A stretch of 64,000 nucleotides of DNA from Chaenocephalus aceratus (taxonomy: Eukaryota; Chordata; Actinopteri; Perciformes; Channichthyidae), in assembly GCA_023974075.1 (NCBI GenBank), contig JAMFTG010000152.1, positions 124,001 to 188,000 of the forward strand, written 5' to 3'. Each line of letters begins with the position of its first letter. Position 1 is the first letter of the stretch. A program made the position numbers and the translations under genes. This document shows, one piece after another, positions 13,106 through 22,900 of this stretch. The notes below the pieces were generated by a model. It was given only the letters and a program-made list of their open reading frames with translations, searched no databases and was not told where the DNA came from.

Positions 13106-13246
13106 GATACAACCTTCCTAGCCGGAGATATGGCCGCATTTTACAATAAACTTCCGCTGGGTTGCTTAAAAACAAATATTGCAAATCAAATCGCAATATC
13201 TGTCAGAAAAATCTCAATTAGATTATTAACCCAAATCATGCAGCCC
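13106..13246 (+). mobile_element. hAT-type 3' end relic
   Basis: The sequence ends in ...AAATCATGCAGCCCTA, whose reverse complement (TAGGGCTGCATGATTT) is a typical fish hAT terminus. The matching relic in unit 2 is at about 35430-35558. No transposase is left. Confidence 0.5.
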
Positions 13247-13904
13247 TACTTTGCATCTGTGATCGTGTCTGTTCTGCAGTACTGCAAAGCTACCTGGTAC
13301 AAGTGTTTGTCAACAGCTTTAAAATCAAAACGGCTCCACCTGTTAAAAATCTGCTCAAATATTGTTGGTCCACCCGGTCAGAGACTTCCTGACTCAGCAG
13401 ACCATAATAACCTGAGAGGCTGTCCAACAACATCACCTGGGACCCAAAGTAGGGCTGGGCGATTTTTTTCGGTTTAACGATTAATTTGCATTTTTACTTT
13501 CCTACGGTTTGTGAAATGGCTGAACCGAAAAATCGCGATTTAAAAACATTTCTAGACTCCGCAGATTTGTTTTTGCTTTAAGGGACTCCGTAGTAGCTTA
13601 CTCTCTCCCTTTCCAGAACGCGCACAAAACTCAGCCACATTGTCTGTGACTACCCGATCTGCAGCTCTGTGTATATATCACTTAAATTATTCAATACATC
13701 CTTTGTACTGTATAAGTATTCAAAAGTAAAAATTACATGTTTAATATAAATGATTTGCTGTGGCCAATTGTTTTCATTGCATTTACAGACCTGTGTAACT
13801 CTCTGATACCACCCAATTAATGCATTGACTTGCTAGAACCACGCTACACAAAACAGATAGCAACACCTATAAAAACTATTTAAAAAAAAGGGGCCACTGT
13901 ATCG

Positions 13905-14195
13905 ACCTATATAAAGTATATAAATATATATATTTTTTTCAAAATACCAAAAAGGTCCTGCATTTTAGCCATGCCTCATTTCGCTCCATTTGCTCTTTCC
14001 AGCGCTGTTTTTGCAGGGGGCTGATTCTGTGAGCTACCACGCCCCCCTGCAGTTGACCACGCCCCCTGCAGCTGACCACGCCCCCCTGCAGGAGAGGGGA
14101 GCGTGCTCTGAGATCAGCTGCTGGGCTGCAGCGGGGAGAGGAGGGGGAGAAAAAGAGATCTCCGTCCTCCGTGTTTTATTCTTATATAAGTAAGA
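13905..14195 (-). repeat. Interspersed repeat with ACCACGCCCCC triplet
   Basis: This is the reverse-complement relative of 58206-58515; a third, partial relative is at 33020-33190. It includes three near-identical consecutive 17-18-bp units (ACCACGCCCCCCTGCAG) at about 14037-14092. The far end in the 58-kb copy (GCATGATATGTCCCCTTTAA) resembles fish TTAA-type DNA transposon termini, but I cannot assign a family. Confidence 0.65.
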
Positions 14196-14732
14196 AGAGA
14201 AGTTACGGGGCAGAAACCCTCCTTTTTACGCAGCGGTCCAGACATAGACAACAAACGGCGACACATATTCAGTTGGCAGTTACTTTGGCATTAGGGCAGG
14301 GATATCTAGATACTTTACAAGGTTTGACATAATGAATTTTGCTACTTTTAAAGCAAGCAACGATGTTTTCAAATCTGTAATCAAAAAGCTCCTCAAAAAC
14401 ACTATAGAAGCAGTTCCTGCCGTTGCTACGTTAGTTCAAACAGTAACAACGGACTACTTTTCTTAGCGGATGCATGTCAATTTAAATCAATACATAAAAC
14501 AATTTTTTAAATCAATAAAATCATTTTCTAAATCCATAAAAGCATTTCAATTAATATTGGGAGTCATGTCGTTACTTTATTGAGAATGTGGCCATGTAAC
14601 AAGCGGCATAATGTGCACATTGCACAATGTGCCTTCATGCCGATCTAGATCCCTCCGCAAAAAACGGCTCGTTCGCGGGCGAGAGCCGGCTCCCGTCATT
14701 CACTTAAAAGAGCCGGCTCTCTCGTTCGCGAC

Positions 14733-15842
14733 CAGGGCCGGACTGGGACAATAAGTCAGGCCGGGAATTATACACCCAGCCAGGCCACTACCAGTTTTTT
14801 GTGCCATTTTGCTGGATTTATTTGTCAATTTTTACAGCGTTGTTGCCCATAGTGATGGCGCTCTAAATCTACTACCCCAAAATAAACATATGGACATGGG
14901 TTACTATTTAAAAAAAATTGCAAGATTTGTTTTTTAATGTTGGACTTAAATGCATCAATCTGGTGCATTTTGAGGGGGAAATAACGAGACTACACCCATA
15001 TGAAACATAACTGTATACATTTAAATAATCATAAAATCATAATAACATGGCCATAACCAATAACATCCCATATCCAATATGAAAAAACATTGAAACTGGT
15101 TTATTTATTTGTTTTTTGGTTCGTTTATAGTTGTGAGTGTATGTGCTCCTGAATCAGCCTTTCCTGTCTCCCTCCTCTCCCCCTGCTCCTCTTTGAGGCT
15201 GAAGCAAAGACTAGTTTTAGCTCTCAACAAGTTTTAATAGTTTATCTTACCTTTTTTCACCTAGTTAACGTTTTTTTTAATTATTATTCATGCATATTTT
15301 ACTAATCACTCCCTCCTCAAATGGAAATATGTGTTTACATAAATGGTGACCAAATCGTTTGAGACCCACACAGTAAACACTAAACTAAACACTCGGAGAG
15401 TCCTTTACCTCACCTGAGCTGTAGTTAACAGTCTCTCAGTCTGACAGGAGAGGACTCTCCTCCACCTTGTTGTTGAAACAGCTCCTTATATCCGTTAGCG
15501 CAGCTAGCTAGCACCAGATGCTAACAACAACAACAATACACGTAACCGGTGCGCGCGGTTTATCTCACTCGCTCGCGCCACACATAACACACACCCTCCC
15601 GAGCTTGAATGACACACAGAGACCAATCGAGTATGATCTGTATGAAAGTGGCCATGTCGGCAGGCCACATCATGTAGACAGCCAGTCACCCTCTGTGAGG
15701 CAGAGTCAGACCCATATTTGCGCAGCGATGCATTCACAATATATACGTATAAAAAAAAAAAAAATCCTCAGGCCAGCAGGCCACTTAACAGGCCAGGCCA
15801 TCGGGAAACCTCCCGGTCCTCCCGATGGCCAGTCCGGGCCTG
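14733..15842. mobile_element. Nested non-autonomous hAT
   Basis: Termini CAGGGCCGGACTGG and CCAGTCCGGGCCTG match as inverted repeats at 13 of 14 positions. They are flanked by TTCGCGAC (14725-14732) and TTCGCAAC (15843-15850), an 8-bp target duplication with one mismatch. No transposase is seen in its 1,110 bp, which are mostly AT-rich. It lies inside the older hAT 13450-16323 just before its transposase remnant. Confidence 0.75.
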
Positions 15843-17067
15843 TTCGCAACCGACACATCACTACAGACAGTGTCGTCTACCTCCCAGTCAGAGCAGGACA
15901 AAATTGAAGCTGAGCTGTCATCCTATTTGTTTTCGTCTGAGACAGACCCTGATACAGACCCACTGCAGTGGTGGAAGCTTCATGAAGCTAACTTCAAATG
16001 TTTTCAGGGATGGCCTAAAAGAGATTTTTTTATCAGTTTGATTTGTAAAAAATATTTGCACATTAATGACAGCCAAGTGGCGTGGTGCTGTTTAAAAAAA
16101 AATGTTTTATTCTTGAACAACTGATTTGTTCACATAGGCCTAGACTACTTGGTAATCTTCTCATTTATTTGTATTGTGTTAATAAAGAAAATATGTATTT
16201 AAATGTTGCCTTGGTCTGGTTTGTTTAGAAAAAAACAGAAAAAAATCGAGGTTTAAATCGAAAATTGTCCATTTGTTAGAAAAAAAAAAATCGAGATTTT
16301 ATTTTTAGGCCAAATCGCCCAGCATGCTCTGAACAGAGAATATGAACTGCTGCCATCTAATGGAGATTCAATAAGGTCAGACTGAAGCATCCTTCGTGCT
16401 CCAGTCAGTCCTCTCAGTGAACACAGAGCTGAATCCAGACCAAGAGCACGCTGAAGGCTCTTTGAGCAGGTTGTCTCTCGCTGATCCTGCTGTCATGTTA
16501 CATGTTTGTTGTTCATGTATTGTGTGTTGATATTTGTTTATGTTGATGTTACACATGGAGCTGCTGTTACACTATGCAAGCCACATTTCAGACTTGATCT
16601 GACCAATAAAGTGTTATCGTGTCCATATTGTGTATTCATATGGTATTCTCTAAACAGGTTGTGATCTTTCATTTGGGGATAACAGTGTTAGGAATATATT
16701 GTGATGAAGTGCAAACTGACCTGAGCTCCAGGGGTCTTTGTGTTCTCCTCCATGCTGCTCTCAGTGCTCCTTCTCCGGCTGGGTCTCTGAAATAATCAAC
16801 ACAACTACAGCTGACACAAAACAAGACAACTCAATACAACCGACAGACACAACTAAACATATCTACAGAGCTTCGTAGGGCCATAGCAGAGGTGAGAAGT
16901 AACTAAGTACATTTACTCAAGAACTGTACTTAAGTACCATTTAGAGGTACTTTTACTTTACTTGAGTATTTCTATTTAATGCTACTGTGTATATTTAGAA
17001 CAGTTCAGAGATAAATTGTACTTTTACTCCACTACATGCATTTAATACCTTACCTTATACACGTTAC

Positions 17068-17355
17068 CCCTCTCTCCTCTTCGTCCTGGTTCCTCAGTCT
17101 TTCTTCTCCTTGATAAAACACTGCCGTTAAAACACACTAATCTCCCTTTACTTGTGTTTACCGATCAGCCACGTGGTATACAAAGCTACGAACAAAGAAC
17201 GGGAGGCAACAAAAACACGGTTTTAACGGACAAAAGCACGGATAAATCACCCTCCAAGGATAAACGAATACTTTGTATGTGTTTTAAAAGTCTCTTAAAC
17301 ACATTACATTCGGTATAACATCTGCATCAACGTCTGTTAGCAACGTGTAGCTTCT
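17068..17355 (-). other. Probable 5'UTR exon of zinc-finger copy 1
   Basis: The minus strand ends GACGAAGAGGAGAGAG-like with a donor (GGG|GTAACG at 17068/17067) upstream of the 66-bp ATG exon. The same block precedes the ATG exon in units 2 and 3. Reading through the splice, an upstream frame runs into a stop inside the next exon, so this exon is probably non-coding. The transcription start is not known; the upper limit is set by the promoter motifs. Confidence 0.5.
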
Positions 17356-17400
17356 GAGGACCGGAAGCTAGAAACGAACTGCCGCAATGCATCATGGGAT
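17355..17400 (-). promoter_or_regulatory. Promoter-like ETS plus ZNF143-type motifs, unit 1
   Basis: ACCGGAAGC (ETS-type core, 17360-17368) lies 15 bp from the minus-strand string ATCCCATGATGCATTGCG (17400-17383). That string resembles the known ZNF143/Staf element of vertebrate TATA-less promoters. Both motifs are kept at about 36935-36975 and 54059-54099. Confidence 0.45.
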
Positions 17401-17639
17401 TCGAGTTGTTCTTTTAAACATCATTTCATTACCCCCTCTGGTGAAACAATTGAAAACACTATCGCTATTAAATAAATAATAATTACAATATTAATAATAA
17501 TAATAGATATATAAAGATGAAACGGTCATACGGGTTTTAAAAGTTGTGGAAAATGTTTTTGTTTGTAATAATACTTCTTTATAATGATTGATCAAGTGTT
17601 CTCAAAGCTGGTAAAGATGCAGCTAGTTTGAATGACTTT

Positions 17640-18110
17640 GTATTCTTCGGGACAAAACAAGAATTGGAAAAAAATAAATAATAATAATAATAACATAATA
17701 ACAAAATTTCATTAGGGATTACAAATAAAAATAGTTAAAGAAAATAATAATGAAAGATTTAATAATTTTGGAAAAAGTAATTAGTTTTTTGTGATTGAAA
17801 ATACTATTATTAATATAATAGTGTTTTCAAATAACAAATATGATAAAATAAGAAGTAAATAAGAAAATAAAAAATAAAAAAGTAAGAATAAAATAATATA
17901 AAAATAAAAAAATAATTGAAATAAGAAAATAATAATTAAATATATCAAATTAAAAAATATAATTTATAATGAAATCACAAAAACTAACTTGAAAAAAATA
18001 TAAAGAAATGTTTATTTTTTACTAAAGCAAGAATGATACAATTAAGAATGAAATACATTATTTTTTTCAACTATTCTTATATAATATGTATTATATGTAT
18101 ATTGAAAGCA
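17640..18110. repeat. AT-rich filler with AAT runs
   Basis: Low-complexity A/T sequence with AATAAT runs and no open frame of interest. It separates two related blocks: 17386-17650 and 18107-18390 both start GCAATGCATCATG and both end in GTTCTCAAAGCTGGT...GCAGCTAGTT. It is conserved in units 2 and 3. Confidence 0.6.
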
Positions 18111-19214
18111 ATGCATCATGAGATTTTAGTAATTATTTTCACAGCAATTCACGGTATTAAAATAAATAATAATAACAATAATAATAATAAAATAATAATA
18201 ATAATATAATAATAATAAATATAAATATGGGAATGGTATGACAGATTTGAAACATTGGTAAAAATGTTTTTGTTTCTGATAATACATTTTTTTTATTATA
18301 TATGTTTTATAATGATTGATCATGAAAGTGTTCTCAAAGCTGGTGAAGGTGCAGCTAGTTAGAAGTGCTTTGTAGACTGCAGGGTAGCTGGTGGATTTAC
18401 TCCAGGTGGAACTAAAGTCTGATTTAACACTTGATTATATTTCACATCATTCATCCAGATCTGTGAAGTAACTAAAGGTATTAAATACATGTAGTGGAGT
18501 AAAAGTACACCATGTACCTCTGAACTGTAGTGGAGTAGAAGTACAAGGTAGCTAAAGTAAAGTCAAAGTTTCTCCAAATTGTACTTACAGTACGTACAGT
18601 ATGTGAGTAAATGTACTTAGTTACTTTACACCTCTTTTAAAGATACATTCTAAAATGATCATAAAATCACTCAAATAGGATGTAATTGCGTTTTCGGTTT
18701 AGGTATACGTATTTACTAATTTCTACGAAATGATGGCTTGTCAGAAAGCGTTTCCAATCACCAACAGAAATGTAACTTGCTTTTTGCTGAATTTGAAACT
18801 CATTGGCCTACTTACATCCAAACAGTCTGTGTACTCTCTCTCAAGATTCCGTTTTCAAACTAGTGAATGGAAAAGGAACTGCAAAGGTTTTTTCAGTTTT
18901 TAGTCTTTACCTTAATGACCAAAATATCTTTGAGTGAGAGGAGGGAGGGACCTCTCGGAAGTCATTTACAAACAAAAGCCTCCGTCTTGTAAAAGACCCT
19001 CGATGACAGAGGAAGGTTTTGGCTATTGATAAGAAGAGCCTTAAAGAGGGCGGGATCAGGGATTAGTCAAAGATATTCAAGACAGATTATGAAAACAGAA
19101 AATGAACGAACATAGCTGAAGGCAAAAGATGTGAACAGATGTATCAGGAAACAGATCCTATCTCCATATCTAATGAACTCTGGAAAAAGTGGTGTTTTAA
19201 ACTATAAAAACCGT

Positions 19215-19275
19215 GACAGGGGAATGAACCGTGGGCTACGCAAACAGAACCAATTCTTAGAGCTCTAGTCCACGA
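19215..19275 (-). repeat. tRNA-like relic 1
   Basis: The minus strand reads GAGCTCTAAGAATTGGTTCT ... CCCACGGTTCATTCCCC, with a recognisable B-box-like GGTTCATTCCC but broken stems. The paralogue is at about 38815-38875. It is a degenerate tRNA-derived unit, not a functional tRNA. Confidence 0.4.
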
Positions 19276-19429
19276 TGAAGTGTTTTAGATATATGAAAAA
19301 CACAGGTGTTGTCCGACAATAAACGCACCAAAGAAAGCCGTTTTAACCTTGTGAACACCATGAAATAGTGACGTTGTGACTTTTGATTGAACTGTCAAAT
19401 AGTAAAGCCTTAACACAGAGACAGATGTG

Positions 19430-19491
19430 CTGGGTGGTGAACCCCAGGCCCCTGCATGTAAAACCAATTCTTAGACCACTAGACCATTGGG
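19430..19491 (-). repeat. tRNA-like relic 2
   Basis: The minus strand starts CCCAATGGTCTAGTGGTCTA (A-box-like, as in tRNA-Glu) and contains GGGGTTCACCACCC (B-box-like). The anticodon stem does not pair well, and the anticodon region TTTTACATGCAG could suit Glu- or Val-type ancestry. It lies about 215 bp from relic 1, with similar spacers, suggesting a decayed tandem tRNA unit. The paralogue is at 39034-39096. Confidence 0.5.
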
Positions 19492-19671
19492 AAGAACTCT
19501 GTATGACCAAAAACAGATCTTGTTTTTACCTTGTCATGAAAAACACTGTGAAAAGCGACGTTTTCAACTATTAAATGCTTGGAAAATGCACATTAGACAC
19601 ACAATACATTTTAACTTGAAAACATGTTGAAATATAGTATTGTGGCACTGCTTTTTACATTACTGAACTGT

Positions 19672-20219
19672 GTTACGGTCTCTGCCTTCTATCTGCTCAT
19701 TAATCTGTCTGTGAGTGTTTCCAGCTGTGTGTGATATGTAAATGAGCTGTGCAGTAGCCCTGACATCATTGGCTGCCCATCCTCTGGTCCGCCCCCGAAG
19801 ACTGCGATAATGTGGCGAAGTCATGCCCATCTACTTCCGCCCCATGGGACCTAATTCCTGAAAAATTATGCATTGAAGTCAATGGCGAGAGAAAGATTAT
19901 CTTTCGATCCTGTTTGAATTGTGCCATGAATTACACATATGATGTTTGTCAATCAAACATCATATGTGTAATTTGTGGCACAATTCAAACTCAATCTTTC
20001 TCTCTCCATTGACTTCAATACATACTTTTTTCGAAATCAGGTCCCATGGAGGTCCACCGGAAGGGGAGGTACTTTGCCTCTCTATAGGAGCTGATGGACC
20101 CGACGTCCTCCAATCCCTGCGCACATCCAGCGCACACCTTCGACGAGACGACTACAAAGCCGGTCGACTGTGATCACTCTGGAGGCTCTGTTGTGTGAAC
20201 AGACGTCTCTCGATACTTG
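19672..20219. repeat. Segment with about 100-bp-arm palindrome
   Basis: The core is a perfect 19-bp inverted repeat (19929-19947 and 19955-19973) around a 7-nt loop GTCAATC. Imperfect complementarity extends outward to about 19841 and 20050, with shared ATTGAAGTCAATGG and CCATGGGACCT segments. Unit 2 holds only the right arm (about 39285-39335). Confidence 0.75.
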
Positions 20220-21265
20220 GGCTGAAGTCGAATAGTCCATTTAGCTTAGGAACCTTCCTAAAGGAGTGAAATGACCCGGAAGTCCCTCAGTGGCAGCCAT
20301 GATAAGTGCCGTTCGAATTCTCTAGAATGATAGGAAAGGAGGTTTCAAACTTCCTTTATAACCTCCTTTAGCTTAGGAACCACTGGACCTCCCTACTGAC
20401 AGGAGAGGAGAAAATGCTGCCCCACAATGCATTGCAGCCGCAGCATTTGCCGTCACCCAACAGTCGGCCGTTCACGGAAAAAAACGATTATGACGGAGAA
20501 ATTATATCATGAAAGTTACGGTGCTTATTAAGCATTTTAAAACATATGTGGTAAGTTGCCAAAGTGCTTTGTTCTGAACGTTCATCAGTATTATAATCAA
20601 AGAGAGAAATATGAACGTTAGTTTTTACTGAAATTATCAAATAAAGTCAACATCTCAGTCTTTACTGAGCTGTGTGGAGTTTGTTCAACTTTTAAAAGAT
20701 GTTTGAATGGTGATATACACAGTGATAGATGTTAAGGACTAACGTTTATAATAAATACATCTGTATTGATTTTAAGATCTTTAGTTCATACAATCATACG
20801 TATTGGGATCATTGGTATTAATGTGGACCGGAGGGAGAGGGTGACGAGCAGAAGTTTCACTTTCCTTTTTATTTCAATTCCAGCTTTGGTCATGAAGAAT
20901 CTGTTTCTCTGTTGTCCACGTTCATAAAGCAAAGCAGCAGCATCAGAGCACGGAGCAGAGTCTCTAGATGAGTTTACAGTAGTCCCTCGTTCTTATTGAA
21001 CATCCATGTTGTAGTCCGCTGTATAGAAAACTGTGGTTTCCATGGTTACCCCACAGCAGCAGACGCACACAATGACGTCCGCTGGCGCATCATAAACACG
21101 TCGGATAGTGAAAGTGCAGTCGATTCTCTAAAGTACCGCAGTCTCTTCTCCTAAGTCCTTTTGAATTCTCCTATCCACTATCCCTTAACGTTTCACTCAG
21201 AGGTCAAGGAATAGACGATAGGGTTAGAACTTAGGAGCTGATCTTTGGACTATTCGACTGCAGCC
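20220..21265. mobile_element. TIR DNA transposon, copy 1
   Basis: Ends GGCTGAAGTCGAATAGTCCA and (reverse complement) GGCTGCAGTCGAATAGTCCA are inverted repeats. A second full copy is at 60542-61606. The unit 2 locus (about 39505) is an empty site: ACTTG|CTCTTCG there becomes ACTTG-element-TTGCTCTTCG here, indicating a TTG target duplication. No transposase is recognised in 1,046 bp. The family is not assigned. Confidence 0.8.
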
Positions 21266-22542
21266 TTGCTCTTCGTTCGTGTATAAATCGGTTAACAGTG
21301 GTTAACTTGTGTGGTCTGTGTTTGGTAGTGTTGATATGATTAGATGTGACTACATATGGAGTCAGATTTGGGTCAATATTCTAGCGCGTAAAACAAGCTA
21401 CTCACGAGCGGAAAATGTGCTTTTACACGCGCATAAAATTACCCTCGCGAGCGGCTCTGCGCTCGCTCGCGAGAGAGACAGCCCTCTTGCTTGCTCGCGG
21501 GAGTGTCAGCCTCGCGGAGTCTGTCTACGCGCGCGTGAAAGTTTCTGGCACTTTGGGGCGAAGCCACTAGACTTTGATTGACAGCTGCAAGGAAACCCGG
21601 AGTTGCCAGGTTTGATAAATGCCTGAACTACCAAGAGCCGAGGAGTGACGGCAGCAAAATCAGTTGGACGAGATTGAATGCAGACACAAAACAAGAAAAA
21701 ATGTGGCTGGGTTAATCGGAACAAGAGAATACACAGACACAGACAGACATACAGACGGAAGAACAAGCACTCCCTTAGAATAGGTTGAGGGCATAGCCGT
21801 GGGAACATGTTTCAAATGGGGGGTGCTGTGAGGATGACACCAGGGCCAGTTCTGACCAATTTGCTGCCCTTGGCAAGATTTTAGCTGGTAATGAAAAACC
21901 TCTACAAAAGACCAATACACTACAAAAAGAGAAACGTATTGACATGGTGGACAGCTTACATAAAAAGGCTTCAAATGTATTTAGTATTGTATGAACATGT
22001 TTTAATTGGGGGGTGGACGTCACATCCTCTAGGGGAATTTTGTTTTTAACATTTCAAAGTAAAATACTTCAATCTATTAATCAAATAAGTATGTGAACAT
22101 TTCCTATAACCTACCATAGCCAATAACAAATACATTTAGGCCAACTTATTTTATTTTTGTGGTTCATTTATATCTTATTTGACCAGTTAACATTTATTTA
22201 GGCATATTTTGTAATCTCTTCAGTTTTAAACGATAGTTGTGGTTTACTGTCCTATAGTATACATTGGAATGATTTCAAACCTGTTTTTATTTATCGTAAT
22301 TATCATAAAGGTGAGCCTTGGAAATATTTGTTTACATAAGTTGTGACTAAACCGTTTAAGACCCACTGAGATAACTTAGACTAAAGTTAACGAAAATGAG
22401 TTTTGTGTGTATTATATTTGTATTTAACCTTGTGGAAGTGCAGATTGATGGTCCTCCACCAGGGGGTGCTACAGCACCCCTACTTCCCACGGCCCTGGTT
22501 GAGGGCAATGGGTAGCAAGTAAGAGAGTCAGAAACATAGGTG
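21266..22542. repeat. Inter-unit DNA including block D1
   Basis: 21266-21345 still matches unit 2 (39511-39588). 21380-21540 is CpG-rich with CTCGCTCGCGAG-type short palindromes. 21676-22342 matches 48373-49033, the sequence immediately left of unit 3. The rest to 22542 has no gene that I can support. Confidence 0.6.
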
Positions 22543-22900
22543 AGAGGCACACTCAGGGAACAAGGTCCCCACTGGAGCCTTAGTTGGAAATTGATGAGAG
22601 ATAGGGAGGTACGCTGTGTCTACGAATCGTAACACTCCCCGGCCTGTCTAAGCCTAAAAATGTTTGAAGGCAGCTGGAACACATCCTGAGCTAAGATATG
22701 TGTTTACAAGCAATAAAACACTTGCTCCAACTGATTCAAAAACATTTCTAAGGAAGCGAGAGGGAATGCTGTCTGAGGTGCAGTTTGTCGGCCGCAGGTG
22801 CTTGACTACATCCGAGAGAGAAGAGAGGGATACAGGCTCAAAGTGGTCGAGGAAAAGGAGGAGCAGAATCTGGGGTAGCACTAGTGTGGGCTAGCCTAAG
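22543..22900 (-). pseudogene. LINE relic, unit 2
   Basis: After the shared flank (to 22654), the minus strand keeps only the pre-RT part of the LINE seen at 840-2690: SDVVKHLRPTNCTSDSIPSR and STYLSSGCVPAAFKH-like sequence. The RT core and C-terminus are deleted, and the SINE-like insertion of unit 1 is absent. Confidence 0.75.

Larger units (their letters stand above)
13450..16323 (+). mobile_element. Decayed hAT transposon
   Basis: This segment is absent from the paralogous site in unit 2. It begins TAGGGCTGGGCGATTT and ends AAATCGCCCAGC, inverted termini typical of hAT elements; the last four bases of the right end and any target duplication appear lost. Between 15880 and 16124 the plus strand keeps a transposase C-terminal piece (ELSSYLFSSETDPDTDPLQW then WKLHEANF), the ZBED-type hAT dimerisation region, with its core missing. 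The interior contains a common repeat (13905-14195), GAGCCGGCTC-rich inverted motifs near 14660-14720, and a second nested element (14733-15842). Confidence 0.8.
13247..16621 (+). pseudogene. LINE 3' end split by a hAT element
   Basis: The plus strand reads SVLQYCKATWYKCLSTALKS then HLLKICSNIVG, a LINE C-terminal domain. It is broken at 13449 and resumes at 16324 with NREYELLPSN-like sequence and a 3' tail ending near 16621 (TCTGACCAATAAAGT). In unit 2 the two halves are contiguous (about 35560-36055, joined at 35757). The hAT therefore entered unit 1 after the duplication. Confidence 0.7.
16888..18635. repeat. Long inverted-repeat block enclosing promoter, unit 1
   Basis: The left end (AGAGGTGAGAAGTAACTAAG then TACATTTACTC...) and right end (...GTACTTAGTTACTTTACACCTCT) are inverted relatives over roughly 200 bp or more, including the ACTCCACTACATG... 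and CCACCTGGAGTAAATCCA... segments seen best in unit 2. This sequence is a common fish MITE-like repeat. Between the arms lie the probable first exon and promoter of the zinc-finger gene and an AT-rich filler. It may be one composite element or two inverted insertions. Confidence 0.6.
18636..19671. repeat. Duplicated block upstream of promoter, unit 1
   Basis: This matches 38233-39272 at high identity. Apart from two tRNA-like segments I see no gene. Homology stops at 19671 (GAACTGTGTTAC), where unit 1 gains a palindromic segment. Confidence 0.7.

Noticed and set aside
19430..19491. Functional tRNA gene
   Set aside because: The B box is acceptable, but acceptor and anticodon stems do not pair convincingly by eye, and the context is a decayed repeat.
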